Part shown: positions 31,413 through 43,509 of the stretch, piece after piece
Layout: every line of letters starts with the position of its first letter
Numbering within the stretch: the first letter of the stretch is position 1
NCBI RefSeq assembly: GCF_000005505.3
Contig: NC_016131.3
Coordinates: 56,219,355 to 56,283,354 of the forward strand
Direction: 5' to 3'
Length of the DNA stretch: 64,000 bases
DNA from: Brachypodium distachyon
Taxonomy: Eukaryota > Streptophyta > Magnoliopsida > Poales > Poaceae
Program-made: the position numbers and the translations under genes
Notes under the pieces: model-generated
Database searches by the model: none
What the model was told of the DNA's origin: nothing
The model's input: only the letters and a program-made list of their open reading frames with translations

Positions 31413-32757
31413 ACACACACGAAAACAAAAAACCCGAAAATAGCCAAAAGCCGGTTAGAAAAGCCCCTAAAACCATGCCTGTATGTATATAAACGCACAC
31501 TATACACATTTTGAAATACTTCTCACATTGTTTGTATTGTCCATCAGACTTCGGAAAATCAATTTTTCAGGTGAAAAAAAATCATCCTCTAGGATGATAA
31601 ATGCACCCATGCTTATGGTCATTAAGAAAATCCAATTTAGTTGCACTACAAGAAAACTGATTTTACGTAACATAATCATGTAACACAAGAAAAAAAATGT
31701 ACATACAGATTAAAACTGCACTAACACATCATATCAACACGTACTAGAGAAGACCCAAAAATGTGTTACTAGGACATTTATAGAGTAACATATAATTCTG
31801 TGTAACACATAATCATGTGTTGGTGCATAGTGTTTCGTGCTATGTAAATCAAGGGAGAAAACTAGAATAGTTGTTAGACAATGTCATTCATAGGTGAGAA
31901 GGTATGGATGCAATTTGCTAATTATTTAATTAATACATCTTAATTAATGCACAATATGCTCAAGCTCAAACCGAGAACTTTCACAAATCATATATTACTA
32001 ACCCACTTTAATGAGATGCAAGTGTGGTACTTAAATTACTAATCTCTTTTGCTTTCAAAATAATTAGAATCTATTATTCTCTCATAATCCATATAGTTGC
32101 TGTTGTACAAAAAATAAGTATGCACAATTCAGAATCGAACCACTTTTTCTGTATCTAACTTTGGGTATTTGTGCCACTTTGCTTCGGGATGAAGCGCGCT
32201 GGGCCAAAGCAAGGAAAGCCTATGAAATCTAGGGTATTGCATCCATGTGTTACAAAACCCTGACCTGGCATAGTGTTGCAGTATAAAAAAAACATTGGTA
32301 CCGCCCACGGAAAGCACCAAAACATTAATTTTGAAGTTCATGAAAACGGCCAATAGGTGATTATCTTCACTGGAAAAAAAATGACTCGAAACCGTGTAGC
32401 GGGGGTCATGATATAGGAAAATCAGTCGAAAACTCAACAAGCGTGGTCTATAGCGCACGAAAACGGACAAAACAATGATTTTTGTGCATCGGTCCAAAAC
32501 CGTGTACCAGGTGTCACAATATCAAAAACGGCCGAAAACACCAAACTATCACAAACAATATGGTACATGACGAAACAAACGAAAAGAAACACTCCTAGGC
32601 AACACATTCAAGAAGGAACGCCGCATTTGCGCTGGTGATGACAAATCCTTATCGAACTCTGAATTTTCATCCGCAATGCCAATATTCAAACCACCACCTT
32701 CTACAAGGGCACGACACAACGCGCGTCAAAATTGCCTGATCTGGGATCATGTGTTCC
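31413..32757. other. Distal tail of the thionin unit, copy B
   Basis: From about 31485 to about 32350 this matches the last kilobase of the window (63120-64000), and its later part (to about 32520) matches 19590-19830 of locus A. At 31650 and 63270 a CACTACAAGAAAACTG-like or decayed equivalent start with GTAACACATAAT repeats suggests an old CACTA-type insertion shared by both. No gene supported. Confidence 0.6.
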
Positions 32758-33302
32758 CACTACTGAAGAAACGGGCATCACTAACGGTCAAAAACTGCAT
32801 CACTAACGGGCATCCCGCCTGTCACTAACTTCCTGCCAGTAATGGTGGGCGTCATCACTAACGGTCGGTCCAGCTGTTAGTGATGGGCACCCCATCAGTG
32901 GCGGCCACAGAAACTACGCCCGACAGTGATAACATTTCATCCAATTAAAAAAAAGCAGGCCTGTGGCCCGATTCACCAAATCAAAAATCACACAAATTCA
33001 TCAAATGTTTCACAACACAAATAAACTAACCCAATGTCTCGAGATGAATGGTGAACCGATCGAAGTCGATCCGAAGCTCTCTGACAACAGGCGCACTCCT
33101 GTAGTAGCCAGTCGACTCCACCGCACCACAAGCGTCGGCGGCAGCGCCTTGGCACTCCATGACCATGAACTCCCATGCAGATGTCAGAGAAAGAGAGAGA
33201 GCGAAATCGGGACTGCAAAAAGATAGAGAGAAGACCGACCTGAAGATCTTCAACTCCATGACCGTGCCGTCGACTCCATGACCGCACCGTTGACTCCATG
33301 GC
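32758..33302. mobile_element. CACTA-like left end with CATCACTAACGG repeats
   Basis: Begins CACTACTGAAGAAACGGGCATCACTAACGG; the CATCACTAACGG word recurs several times by 32880 with a complement CCGTTAGTGATG-like form. This is typical of a CACTA subterminal region. The right terminus was not found. The unit homology resumes at about 33303. Confidence 0.5.
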
Positions 33303-34320
33303 GGATTGCATGTGTTTTAATCTAATCATGAAGCTGAAAATTGTCTCCGATGAACCTATAAACCCTAGCTAGACCTTAACTTCTTTCTGTTCTGCTTGAT
33401 TTATTTTTCTGCAAAATAGAGAAGGCATTTGATGATTTGTCCGTTTCTTCGCTGAACCAGTTGTGTTGGGACACAACATAGTTTTTCCGTTATTGAAATG
33501 CCCACTGCGCGGCTGTTTAAAAATGATCTTGCTATGAGATCGAAATGAATAAAATTAGAGATCTCATAAAATTAAGCTGCATACTTCTCACGTGACACGA
33601 TGACAAGCCAATGAGTGCGATCACGTGGCACTGCTGAGCCCTGAGCAGAAGCCCCCATCTCCAAATCTGCGGTATGATCCAGACGCCAGCTCCTACATTT
33701 CATTTTTTTTCTACTGGGATTTGTCGGTTTGGTCAAATTATGCACGAGATTAGATCCATGTATAGTACAGCATCTCGTAGGAGTAATACGTATTTTTTAG
33801 CACATGCAGCGAAGCATCGCACTAATTGTTTTTTCTTTCGGGTACAGGTTTTGTGTTGGTAGGGAGAAACGGATTGGAAGGAGGGCGATTCTCTCCATCT
33901 ATCTCTCCTCCTGACATATTTTGGGCAGTGTTCATACGAGTTCTTTCGTTGCTTTCCTATGTGGCAGAGAAGCAGGGAACCGAAGATAAAACCATCTAGA
34001 ATTCTGATCGATCGGTCGGTTTGGCGAGTGCTCTGCTGACTGTCGATTCTCCTTCTGGCCCAACTGCCCAGCTATGCTGCTCTCTCTAGATGGGCTTGCT
34101 GCCTTGTTGGGCTTTAGAGTAGAGACGAATTAGAGTTGAGAATACTTAGAGGAGTCCAGGGGCTGGCTGCTTGGTTGAAACCGGATCGGATTCGGACAGA
34201 TAATGCTCGTGCCATATCCTTACCATATTTTTTATCGGATTCGGTAGTGCTACGGATATGGGTTCGGACACAGAAACGGAAACGGAATATAGCGGATTAT
34301 GTCGGAAACGGAAACAGTAC
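33303..34320. other. Partial thionin-unit tail with a broken hAT fragment, no gene
   Basis: Matches 47290-48520 of unit C, with deletions (for example near 33930). From about 34171 it enters the Ac/Ds-like element (AAACCGGATCGG..., GGAAACGGAAACGG) and stops after about 150 bp, where the gypsy LTR fragment begins. The tail carries the TCGGTCGGTTTGG variant seen in the internal array units, unlike B and the right end. Confidence 0.75.
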
Positions 34321-34749
34321 GGTAGGTCCTTTATAACTCTGGTGAACTTGCCAATACATTCAAATGTATTGACCACGTAGTGGCTCCAAATAACAATGCA
34401 GGTGGATCCGACGATGAGTGAGGTTCGTCGTTATGTTGTGGGTCATGTGCTTACATTCCAACATGCTCTCACCTTTGATTAGTTGTGGCCTTTATGTTCT
34501 ACCCTTTTCCGCTGCAGTATTTTGAAGCATTGTTTCATGATGTTGAAACAGTATTTGTTTATGCTGGCCCAAGAGGTCATGCGAGGTTGTAAGTACTATT
34601 TAAATCCTGGATGATGCGATGTAATAAAGTATTTTTGACCTTTGTTTCTGTATATTTCATCATGAAACTGTGTGTGCTAGTGAGTCGATCCAGGGACTAG
34701 CACAGTAAGCACAGAGATCAAACCCTGTGTAAGGGGGAGGATCGCTTCA
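34321..34749 (+). repeat. Left LTR, 3' part only
   Basis: 34321-34574 matches 42945-43193 of the right LTR, and the remaining 175 bp continue to a CA end at 34748-34749. It joins hAT-like sequence on its left without a TG start. Confidence 0.8.
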
Positions 34750-34751
34750 GA

Positions 34752-34760
34752 TGGTATCAG
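34752..34760 (+). promoter_or_regulatory. Primer-binding site (initiator tRNA-Met type)
   Basis: TGGTATCAG(AG), complementary to the 3' end of plant initiator tRNA-Met, two bases after the LTR end. Confidence 0.85.
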
Positions 34761-35167
34761 AGAAATGTGTTGCCTGTAGGAACGTGACTCTAGCTTGGAA
34801 TAGGACAAGACTAAACCATAAGACCAAACCTTAGGATTATTTCTTATCCCTATCTGATCTATATATATACATATGTTTCACTCCTTATCTCTATTCATCT
34901 AAATCATTGCATTTATATTGATTTATTTCACATGTACACCAAATACTATGCCTTACCACAGATGCATGTTTTTTTTATTATACCACAGATGCATATTTCT
35001 TTTATTATACCATCCACCACTATAATCATGTTGCTATGTTATTCACATATTATTATGCATCCAATTTTATTTGTCAATTCCACCATTTATATTAAATCTT
35101 ATCACATTATTCCCACTCTACTACCTTTATTTTATTTTTACTTTTACATACATCCGACCATTTGATC
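34761..35167 (+). other. Retroelement leader
   Basis: AT-rich untranslated leader between primer-binding site and the extra ORF. No coding content. Confidence 0.6.
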
Positions 35168-36052
35168 ATGTCACTGATACTCCCTTACCTTCCTTCTTAT
35201 TTTACCCGAGTCTACTACCCCTCCACGGACGACGACCAGTTGTTCAGTGCCCCTTTGGCGGCACTGTGTGCGTCTCTTGACCTGCCACCACCCAGGTTCA
35301 GAGGCCGAGTCGAGCCCGCCGTGCCAGAAGGATGGCAACCGCGGTGGGAGATTGAGGCGAAGATCCGCGGGCGTGAGATCGCGCCTGCCACTCAGGATAT
35401 CACCTTCATCGCCCGCTACCCCACCTTCGAGCAAGGCCTCCAGTTCGCCATGCAGTGCGCCTTCGCGCAGGTGTGCCGGGACTATCGGCACGAGTTTACC
35501 GAGACCTGCCCCTTCCGTCTCTTTGGAAGGCAGGACCACACGTGCCAGGCCATGCCAGCAGCCGACGACCAGGAGGTGTCCGAGGTGGCTGCCCAATTTG
35601 AGAGCATGGAGAAGAACACCGAGGATCTGGAGACCTGCCTTGGTGAGGAGATGACCAGGACTGACGATGCTGAGAAGCTAGTCGGTCATCTGCTGGAGGA
35701 GAAGACCCAATGGCAGGAGGATAAGGCATTGCTGCAGAACACTATCCTCAACATGGGAGATGCCATTGATCAGCTGAAGTACGAGAGAGACCTGGCTCAC
35801 TACTACTGCGAGGAGTTCAAGGCCTTCATCGAGGCAGCAGCCGCAGCCGTCGCCGAGTCAGCACCAGCTGCTGCACCGGCACCAGACCAGGCCCCACCTC
35901 CACCGCAGGATCAGGAGGTGGTACCTCAGGAGGGAGTGCCGACCGAGGAGGAGGAGCCCCAGGAGGTCCACGAGATGGACACCCCTGCCACCAACACCCG
36001 CTCCAAGAGGAAGAGGGTGAACGGGGCCACGACGACAGCCACACCTCCCTAG
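35168..36052 (+). CDS. Extra retroelement ORF upstream of gag (coiled-coil, basic C-terminus)
   Basis: 294 codons from ATG at 35168, fully open, between the leader and gag in the same orientation. The first half has aromatic/charged text (WQPRWEIEAKIRGREI, YPTFEQGLQFAMQCAFAQV). The middle (about residues 135-235) is a long heptad-like, Glu/Leu/Lys-rich helix predicted to be a coiled coil. Next is an Ala/Pro/Gln/Glu-rich linker, and the end carries RSKRKR, a likely nuclear-localisation signal. It is not a known Gag, protease or envelope: there is no zinc knuckle and no signal peptide or membrane segment. Extra ORFs before gag are known in some plant gypsy lineages (Tat/Ogre). Its role here is unknown. 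The intact reading frame in an element with decayed ends suggests late selection or recent activity in trans. Confidence 0.7.
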   Translation: MSLILPYLPSYFTRVYYPSTDDDQLFSAPLAALCASLDLPPPRFRGRVEPAVPEGWQPRWEIEAKIRGREIAPATQDITFIARYPTFEQGLQFAMQCAFAQVCRDYRHEFTETCPFRLFGRQDHTCQAMPAADDQEVSEVAAQFESMEKNTEDLETCLGEEMTRTDDAEKLVGHLLEEKTQWQEDKALLQNTILNMGDAIDQLKYERDLAHYYCEEFKAFIEAAAAAVAESAPAAAPAPDQAPPPPQDQEVVPQEGVPTEEEEPQEVHEMDTPATNTRSKRKRVNGATTTATPP

Positions 36053-36315
36053 TCTCGATGCCTGCCAGTCTTTATCAGTTTTGTCGTTATCAGTGTTGTG
36101 AGTTAGTCATTGACCATACAATCTATGTGTTTGGCAATGTAGATCGATTGCATTTTTTCTCGTACTCTTTTCTTATGGGCAGTACCCCATCATGAACAAG
36201 TGTGTTTTTGCTATAATTTCCAAAACCTTTTTATGATTGATTGAGTGTATGATTGATATATGCTTGAGACAATATCTTGTTTTGGGGGTATTAGACATCC
36301 TTAGCCCTATTCTAT
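36053..36315 (+). other. Spacer between extra ORF and gag
   Basis: AT-rich, with a pyrimidine stretch and an AG just before the likely gag Met at 36346. A splice acceptor is possible but unproven. Confidence 0.4.
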
Positions 36316-39300
36316 ATGTTTCCTCATCTATGCTACCCTAAACAGATGTCTCCGAGACGCCAAAAGCCCGCCAACAATGCCAAGGCAAACAATGCCGAAG
36401 CAGACGGAAATGCCGCAACCATGCAGCAGTTATTGGCCGCCCAGACCCAATTCTTCCAGCTGATCACCCAGGAAATGGCTCACAACAACAACAATCAACA
36501 GAACAACAACAACCAGCGGCACCACCCACCTCAAGTGGATATGCTGACCAGATTTCTGCGTTTGCGCCCGCCCACCTTTTCCAGCTGCACTGAGCCCATT
36601 ATGGTTGACGATTGGCTTCGTTCAGTCAACAAGAATTTGGTCACCATCAACTACACTGATGAAGAAAAAGTGAGGTTTGCAGCTCATTTGCTAGAACGAC
36701 CCGCAGCATCATGGTGGGAGAATTTTCAGATCACCACCCCCATCGAGGACGTCACCTGGGACATGTTCCAGGAAGCCTTCCGCACCGCCCACATCTCTGC
36801 GGGAGTGCTCAGCCTGAAGAACAAGGAGTTTCACAGGCTGCGACAGGGAAGCCGCTCTGTGTCAGAATATATAGCAGTATTCAACCAGCTGTCCCGCTAC
36901 ACGCCGGACGATGTGAACACCGATGCCAAGCGCAGAGAGAAGTTCTTGGACAGTTTGAACGACGAGCTGTCGGTTCAACTTGCTGTTGCTTACACCCCCT
37001 CTTACCAGTCCTTGATTGACAAGGCCATCATTTTGGAAAGTAAGCTCACTCAAATGGAGAGCCGCAAGAAGATACTTCATGATGGAAGTGGTTGTTCCTC
37101 CTTGAGCAGGAACGGGAACCAGAACAACCACCGCAGTGGAGGTAATGGTCACAACCATCGCCAGGGAAGCCAAGGACACCACCACCAGGGTGGCAATGGG
37201 AATCGGCACCATCAGCAGCACCAGCAGCAGCATCAGTTCGCTCGCCCAAGGCCCACCAATTGCAATGGAAATGGCAGGAACAACGGCAATGGCCAGAGCA
37301 ACAATGGTCAGAACCACAACGCCAACAAGGACCTAAGCAAGGTAGAGTGCTTCAAGTGTCACAAGATGGGACACAATGCCACCAACTGCCCGGAGAACCA
37401 GGATGGCACTGGGAACAAGCCCAATCCATTCCAGAAGGGCCACGGGAATCACGTGGACGTGGAAGAGATCACCGAGGAACCAAGTATCATACTTGGCACC
37501 TTCCACATTAATGCTTTTGAAGTACTAGTTCTATTCGACATTGGTGCATCACATTCATTCATTTCAAGAGTATTGGTAGAAAGAGGCAAATTACCCTCTG
37601 AGACCATGAGTAGACCCATGAAAGTGAACTCACCGGGTGGAACAATACTAGCAACCCGACACTGCCACCAGCTACCTCTAAGTATTGGGAGACACACTTT
37701 TCCCTCTCATCTCATAGTGATAGATTCTCGAGGACTGGACCTATTCCTAGGAATGGAATGGTTGACCTTGTATGAAGGTTTAGTAGACTATACCCATAGG
37801 ACTGTCACACTCACTACCCCTGACCAAAGACGCATCCGGTACAAGCTGTACGCCAAATTCAGCAAGTGCGACTTTTGGTTGTCAGAAGTTAGTTTCCTTA
37901 GACACATCGTGTCAGGAGCAGGAGTAGCTGTCGACCCAGCTAAGGTTGCAGCGGTTACAGAATGGGAGGCACCGAAGAACGTCGGAGACGTCCGCAGTTT
38001 CCTTGGACTTGCTGGTTACTATCGGAGGTTCATTGAGAATTTCTCCAAGATTGCAAAACCCATGACAGAGCTATTAAAGAAGGAGAAGAAGTTTGCCTGG
38101 AATGAGAAATGTGAAGAGAGCTTCCAGGAATTGAAGAAAAGACTAGTGTCTGCGCCCATCCTTGTTTTGCCTAACCTGCAAGAGGATTTTCAAGTATACT
38201 GTGACGCCTCACGTCAAGGATTGGGAGTGTTAATGCAAGGAGGAAGAGTTGTAGCGTACGCTTCGCGGCAACTAAAGAGCCACGAAGGCAACTACCCCAC
38301 GCATGATCTGGAGTTAGCATCAGTAGTGCACGCTTCGAAGACTTGGAGACACTACCTGATGGGGAAACGTTGTGAGTTGTTCACCGATCACAAGAGCCTG
38401 AAGTACATATTCACCCAGAAGGAGTTGAATCTGAGACAGCGAAGATGGTTGGAACTGATAAAAGATTATATTCTGAACTTACAATACCATCCAGGCAAGG
38501 CTAATGTGGTAGCCGACGCTTTGAGCCGTAAGGGCTATGTGAATGGTTTGACAGCTGGAGAACTACCGCCAGAATTGTGCGAACAATTCAAGGACCATAG
38601 ATTGGAAATAGTACCGAAAGGCCACCTGGCTAATTTGGCAGTACAGCCCACGTTGTTGGACAAGATTAGAGAAGCACAGAAGGACGACGCTGAAATAAGG
38701 GAAATAAAAGAGAATATGGTTATCGGAAAGGCCAAAGAATTTCAAGAAGACGACCAGGGTACCATATGGTTCGGAAAACGCATTTGCGTACCGCAGGATC
38801 CGGAAATCAGAAAGTTGATACTACAAGAAGCCCACGACTCACCGTACTCAATCCACCCTGGGAACACGAAGATGTACATGGACTTAAAGGAAACATTTTG
38901 GTGGTCCGGATTAAAGCGAGACATCGCAAAGTTCATTGCCTTGTGTGATGGGTGCAGCAGAGTTAAAGCCGAACACCAGAAGCCAGCAGGATTGCTTAGA
39001 CCACTGCCAATACCAGAATGGAAGTGGGATAAGGTGGGCATGGATTTTATCACTGGATTACCAAGGACCAGATCAGGATATGATTCCATTTGGGTAGTGG
39101 TTGACCGTTTAACCAAGGTTGCCCACTTTATACCGGTAAAGACCACTTACACCAGTGCACAGTTAGCGAAGCGCTACATGTCCAGAATCGTGTGTTTACA
39201 CGGAGTACCCAAGGAAATAGTTTCAGACAGAGGTACCCAATTTACCTCAAGATTTTGGAGACAACTACATGAGTCTCTATGGACGAGACTAGAATTCAGC

Positions 39301-40128
39301 AAAGCTTTTCATCCGCAGACGGATGGACAAACCGAGAGAGTAAATCAGATCCTTGAGGATATTTTGAGAGCCTGCGCTCTAGATTATGGATCCAGTTGGG
39401 ATGACAATCTGCTGTATGCAGAATTCTCATACAACAACAGCTTCCAAGCCAGCATAGGAATGTCACCGTTTGAAGCTTTGTATGGAAGGAAGTGCAGAAC
39501 ACCATTGTTATGGGATGGTGTAGGAGACCGTAGCCTATTCGGCCCGGATTTGATAAAGGATGCCGAGGAAAAGGTTAGACTCATCCGAGACCGACTGAAG
39601 GTAGCTCAGTCAAGGCAGAAAAGCTACGCAGATTCCAAACGTAGGGAGATTACCTACGAGATTGATGGTAGAGCGTATCTCAGAGTTTCACCGATACGCG
39701 GAGTTAAGAGATTTGGAATCAAGGGAAAGCTAGCACCCCGTTTCATTGGACCTTTCAAGATATTGTCACGACAAGGAGAGGTAGCCTACAAATTGGACTT
39801 ATCGGAAGCATTGTCCAATGTCCACAATGTCTTCCATGTATCGCAACTGAAGAAGTGTCATCCTGAGATGGCCGACACACCACTGAAGGATACAATACCC
39901 CTAGAAGAAGTCCAGCTGCAGAGTGACCTCACCTATGAGGAGAAACCGATCAGAATCTTGGATACAGCTGAGAGACAAACCCGATCCAAGACCATCAAGT
40001 TTTGCAAAGTTCAGTGGAACCATCACACTGAAGAGGAAGCCACCTGGGAGCGCGAAGATGATCTTCGAGAAGACCACCCACACCTCTTTGCTAACCACAC
40101 CAAATCTCGAGGACGAGATTCATCTTAA
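36316..40128 (+). CDS. Gypsy Gag-Pol polyprotein with reverse-transcriptase core deleted
   Basis: One uninterrupted frame of 1270 codons; translation probably starts at the second Met (36346, MSPRRQ). Residue numbers count from 36316. Gag: conserved RLRPPTF and retrotrans_gag block (about 85-260), Asn/His-rich linker, CCHC zinc knuckle (345-358, [14 protein letters not shown]). Protease: motif at 407-410 is FDIG where family members normally have D-S/T-G. At about residue 510 the frame passes from the post-protease text (RIRYK) straight to LYAKFSKC, which is the RT thumb. The fingers and palm, with the YxDD/FIDD catalytic box, are absent. RNase H follows with Asp630 and the later Glu/Asp residues present. 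Integrase has the H-H-C-C finger (840, 847, 877, 880) and the catalytic triad D910, D971, E1007 (35-residue spacing). A GPY/F module and a chromodomain (about 1211-1262) end the protein. It cannot self-reverse-transcribe. Confidence 0.92.
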   Translation: MFPHLCYPKQMSPRRQKPANNAKANNAEADGNAATMQQLLAAQTQFFQLITQEMAHNNNNQQNNNNQRHHPPQVDMLTRFLRLRPPTFSSCTEPIMVDDWLRSVNKNLVTINYTDEEKVRFAAHLLERPAASWWENFQITTPIEDVTWDMFQEAFRTAHISAGVLSLKNKEFHRLRQGSRSVSEYIAVFNQLSRYTPDDVNTDAKRREKFLDSLNDELSVQLAVAYTPSYQSLIDKAIILESKLTQMESRKKILHDGSGCSSLSRNGNQNNHRSGGNGHNHRQGSQGHHHQGGNGNRHHQQHQQQHQFARPRPTNCNGNGRNNGNGQSNNGQNHNANKDLSKVECFKCHKMGHNATNCPENQDGTGNKPNPFQKGHGNHVDVEEITEEPSIILGTFHINAFEVLVLFDIGASHSFISRVLVERGKLPSETMSRPMKVNSPGGTILATRHCHQLPLSIGRHTFPSHLIVIDSRGLDLFLGMEWLTLYEGLVDYTHRTVTLTTPDQRRIRYKLYAKFSKCDFWLSEVSFLRHIVSGAGVAVDPAKVAAVTEWEAPKNVGDVRSFLGLAGYYRRFIENFSKIAKPMTELLKKEKKFAWNEKCEESFQELKKRLVSAPILVLPNLQEDFQVYCDASRQGLGVLMQGGRVVAYASRQLKSHEGNYPTHDLELASVVHASKTWRHYLMGKRCELFTDHKSLKYIFTQKELNLRQRRWLELIKDYILNLQYHPGKANVVADALSRKGYVNGLTAGELPPELCEQFKDHRLEIVPKGHLANLAVQPTLLDKIREAQKDDAEIREIKENMVIGKAKEFQEDDQGTIWFGKRICVPQDPEIRKLILQEAHDSPYSIHPGNTKMYMDLKETFWWSGLKRDIAKFIALCDGCSRVKAEHQKPAGLLRPLPIPEWKWDKVGMDFITGLPRTRSGYDSIWVVVDRLTKVAHFIPVKTTYTSAQLAKRYMSRIVCLHGVPKEIVSDRGTQFTSRFWRQLHESLWTRLEFSKAFHPQTDGQTERVNQILEDILRACALDYGSSWDDNLLYAEFSYNNSFQASIGMSPFEALYGRKCRTPLLWDGVGDRSLFGPDLIKDAEEKVRLIRDRLKVAQSRQKSYADSKRREITYEIDGRAYLRVSPIRGVKRFGIKGKLAPRFIGPFKILSRQGEVAYKLDLSEALSNVHNVFHVSQLKKCHPEMADTPLKDTIPLEEVQLQSDLTYEEKPIRILDTAERQTRSKTIKFCKVQWNHHTEEEATWEREDDLREDHPHLFANHTKSRGRDSS

Positions 40129-40140
40129 GGGGGTTAGGTC

Positions 40141-43100
40141 TGTAACATCCCAAAATTTCAAATTCTTACATGTGCAATTGCATTCAAGAACATCATGCCA
40201 CAACTGCATATTTGAATTCAAATTTGAATCTCAAAAGGCTTTAAAATTTTTTATTGCAATTTAAAACCTAGGGTTTTCACCCATTTGAGCTTTGGATCTT
40301 CAAACCAATAGGGATTATTTATAAAAGGGGTTTATTGCATAATTAGGCAATCCCATAATTATTGGATAATTATTTGGAGTTGAAAAACTATTTTATTTAA
40401 ATAGTTATATAGCCCTAAAGGCATTTATAGGGCAAAGGTATTTTTATATATTTTATTTTGAGGGAAATTACTCCCAAAAGTTGAATCATGATAAAACATG
40501 ATTTTACAAATTTTCTGGAATTTATTTGGATCAATTTGGAGTTCAAAATCAAAAGATATCAAAGAAATCAGAAATAGAAAAAAAAGGCTAAAAGAAAAAA
40601 AAGGGAGGAAACCGGACCGCCCCGGCCAGATGGGCCGAACCGGCCCAGCTTCGCCCGCGCCCGAACCGGATTGAGCCGGCCCCGCCGCACGCGCGCGCGC
40701 CGTGAGCTGCTGACAGGTGGGGCCCACCTGTCAGGCTTCGTCTTCCCCAAAGGAAAGCTCCGCCTGTCACGCGACGTGTCCGCACCGGATTCCGCGCGCG
40801 CCATCGCCGCCCCGCTGATCCCGGCCTTCTTGAAACTCGCCAAGCGCGCCTCCATAAAGCCTGCGACCTCCCCGTTCTTTTCCCCCTTCTCGCCGTCCCT
40901 ATTACGCGCCCACGCCGCCGCGATTCCTCGCCGTCGCTCGCCCCTGCCGCCGCCTAAACGCGCTCGCCTCCTGCCCCTTCGTCTTCCTCTCTCTCTTGCG
41001 CACCCCCTGACGCACTTGCTTCACCTTTTTGCGCACCGCAGCACCTCGCCGACGAGAAGCCGAAGCTCCGCCGCCCGCCGCCGCGTCTCCGTCGTCCCAA
41101 GCGTGGCGTCCGACATCCCCAAGGAGCGCCGCTGCCGCCCGCATCTCCGCCTCAACGAGACGCGCACGCCCATCTCCTCCCCGACCCGAAACCACGCCGG
41201 AAAACGCCCGCCGCCGCTCCCCGCCGTCGCCGGAGCTCCGCCGGGACCCTAGCGCTGCCTGTAAACCCTCATGCTCAATCTCGTCCGTTGGATCTTGATC
41301 AACGGCCGAGATTAGATCCAGTTAATTCATTTTAATCGAACCGGTATCATCCAATTAGATGCTGACATGTGGCACTTTAATAGAAAAATAAAAATGTAAT
41401 TTTAATTCCCTGGTTTAATTAAATGGCACTTTTGCAGAAAAGCCCTATAACTTCAAATGATTATAACTTTTGAACCCTTTGGCCAAATTTGACAAACTTT
41501 ACCTTTTTGGAAAGCTCTCAACCTGTAGAATATTTTTGCACTGTTTAAATTTAAGTTTGAACATTTGAATCACAGTCAATTTACAGAATAGGGTTTAATA
41601 CCATTTAATTCATAACTAATTATTTAGAAGTTCTTTTTAATTGAAACCAGTGCCCAAATATTTTTTTTATTTTCCTATGTCCATTGGGACAGAGAAATAA
41701 ATATTTTGAATTGAAGTAAATGGCTGATGCCAATAAAACCTTATTTTAGGGTTTAAACCCTAGCCTTTGCTTTTTGTTTAGAACCCTATGCATTAATTTT
41801 AATTACCAATGCTTAGGAGCAGTTGATCACCCAAATAAAATAAACCAAATCATGTCACATTTTTTGCATTGCATCATGGCATATATTTTTGCTTTTGAGT
41901 GTATTGTGTGTTTATGTATGCATTGTTTGTATTGATTAGTTTTCTTAGAGAGCGAACTGTGTGATTGTCAAGAGTGCTTGAATACCAATTGCTATCAAGG
42001 CAAGTTCACTTTGACCATCATCCCATTATTTTATTACGCACTAGATTTTATCAGTTGCATTGTTAAGATTATTATTGTACCTATGCTAGCTATGATTCTC
42101 GTAGTAGTACAGGTTACCCTTGACATGTCCTTACCACCAATTGCCATCATAGTAGTAAAATGGTATGCTATGATAATATATGAGGGTGGTATTATGACAA
42201 TGTGAAACTATTGAATTACAATATGGTTTTCCTAGTGTATGGCAAAACAAGTAATTCAATGAACCGTCCTAGGTGGGCTGCTTTGAGGAATTGGAGATTT
42301 ATGCGACGTCGGGTCCATTTCTATGAGTCGTCTCGCCATTTCTATGGGAGCGCCTGCGTCGCAAATGAGGAATGCCACCCGGGGTAACTAGAGACTGGAC
42401 TAGTTTCTTGTTTAATAGCTTCTAGTACAACCATATGGTATTATGGGCTCTCCCAGGATGGATGTAAGAAATATGAACCTGGATCTGAGGTGACATCGGT
42501 ATGTAGCAGTGTAGGTTGGACGCGTCCCTCAGGTGGTTTGGGGGAATATGTTCTGAAAATTCCTGTAATCGATGTCATTGTTACTTTACCCTGAGGACAG
42601 CAAGGGATTAACACGTCGATTTCTTGTGGGTAAAGTGTACCACCTCTCGAGAGTGTCAAACTAAGTACTTAGCCGTGTCCCCGGTTACGGACAATTATGA
42701 GCAACTAGATATTGGGGCCGTAAGGAAGGTCTCACTCATTCCAATTTCTTAATACAATGAATGGATTGAACTGGGTAGGAGCATTGATGTATCTACTCAA
42801 TTTGCCTAGGTTAATAGGAGCATGGGTGTTTCTACCCCGTGTCCAATAGAATTCAAAACTATTTGTTTAAAAGTGATAGAATTGAACAATGATGTTTTTA
42901 TGCAAATGGCCAAACCCCTCCTAGCCAAATTATGCATGTACTTGGTAGTTCCTTTATAACTCTGGTGAACTTGCCAATACATTCAAATGCATTATGGCTG
43001 CAAATAACAATGCAGGTGGATCCGACGATGAGTGAGGTTCGTCGTTATGTTGTGGGTCATGTGCTTACATTCCAACATGCTCTCACCTTTGAGTAGTTGT

Positions 43101-43193
43101 GGCCCTTATGTTCTACCCTTTTCCGCTGCAGTATTTTGAAACATTGTTTTATGATGTTGAAACAGTATTTGTTTATGCTGGCCCAAGAGGTCA
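40141..43193 (+). repeat. Right LTR, 3' end missing
   Basis: Begins TGTAACATCCCAAAATTTC after the purine tract AAGGGGGTTAGGTC. About 3.05 kb remain; by comparison with the left LTR the full length would be about 3.2 kb. The segment 40600-41260 is very GC-rich with long overlapping frames (Pro/Arg/Ala-rich) that are not genes; the rest is AT-rich. It stops at GGCCCAAGAGGTCAT and continues into non-LTR sequence. Confidence 0.85.
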
Positions 43194-43253
43194 TTCTAGG
43201 AACCGGAACTTCCGGCTGAACCTCCGGGTGCTGTCTTTTACTTTTCAAAAAAC
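43194..43253. other. Short filler between LTR and thionin-unit DNA
   Basis: About 60 bp (TCTAGGAACCGG to AAAAAAC) that match neither the LTR nor the unit, consistent with junction filler at a deletion or repair site. Confidence 0.5.
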
Positions 43254-43509
43254 CGATTTTTGAGTTTGTTCCATGGAGGATGAGCATGCGCGGCGGAGAA
43301 GCAGGGGACCGAAGAGAAAATGATTCTCCTTCTGCCGAATTCTGATCTATCGGTCGGTTTGGCGAGTGCTCGGCTGACCGTCGATTCTCCTTCTGGCCCA
43401 ACTGCCCAGCTATGCTGCTCTCTCTAGATGTGCTTGCTGCCTTGTTGGGCTTTAGAGTAGAGACGAATTAGAGTTGAGAATACTTAGAGGAGTCCAGGGG
43501 CTGGCTGCT

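Larger units (their letters stand above)
34321..43193 (+). mobile_element. Tekay/Del-like chromodomain Ty3/gypsy retrotransposon, both outer ends missing
   Basis: Order: fragment of left LTR (34321-34749), primer-binding site (34752-34760), extra ORF (35168-36052), Gag-Pol ORF (36316-40128), purine tract (about 40126-40137), right LTR (40141-43193). The left LTR lacks about 2.8 kb of its 5' part and the right LTR lacks about 170 bp of its 3' part, so no outer target duplication can be seen. In the shared 250 bp the two LTRs differ by several substitutions and a 9-10 bp indel, so the insertion is not recent. Placement in the Tekay/Del chromovirus clade rests on the C-terminal chromodomain and integrase text. 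It sits between two pieces of thionin-unit DNA. Confidence 0.88.

Noticed and set aside
34752..34760. tRNA gene-like match (also 16361-16373)
   Set aside because: Only the primer-binding complement of initiator tRNA-Met next to LTRs; no tRNA fold.
40671..41298. 193-codon frame inside the right LTR
   Set aside because: GC-rich LTR segment with competing frames on both strands and no recognisable protein.
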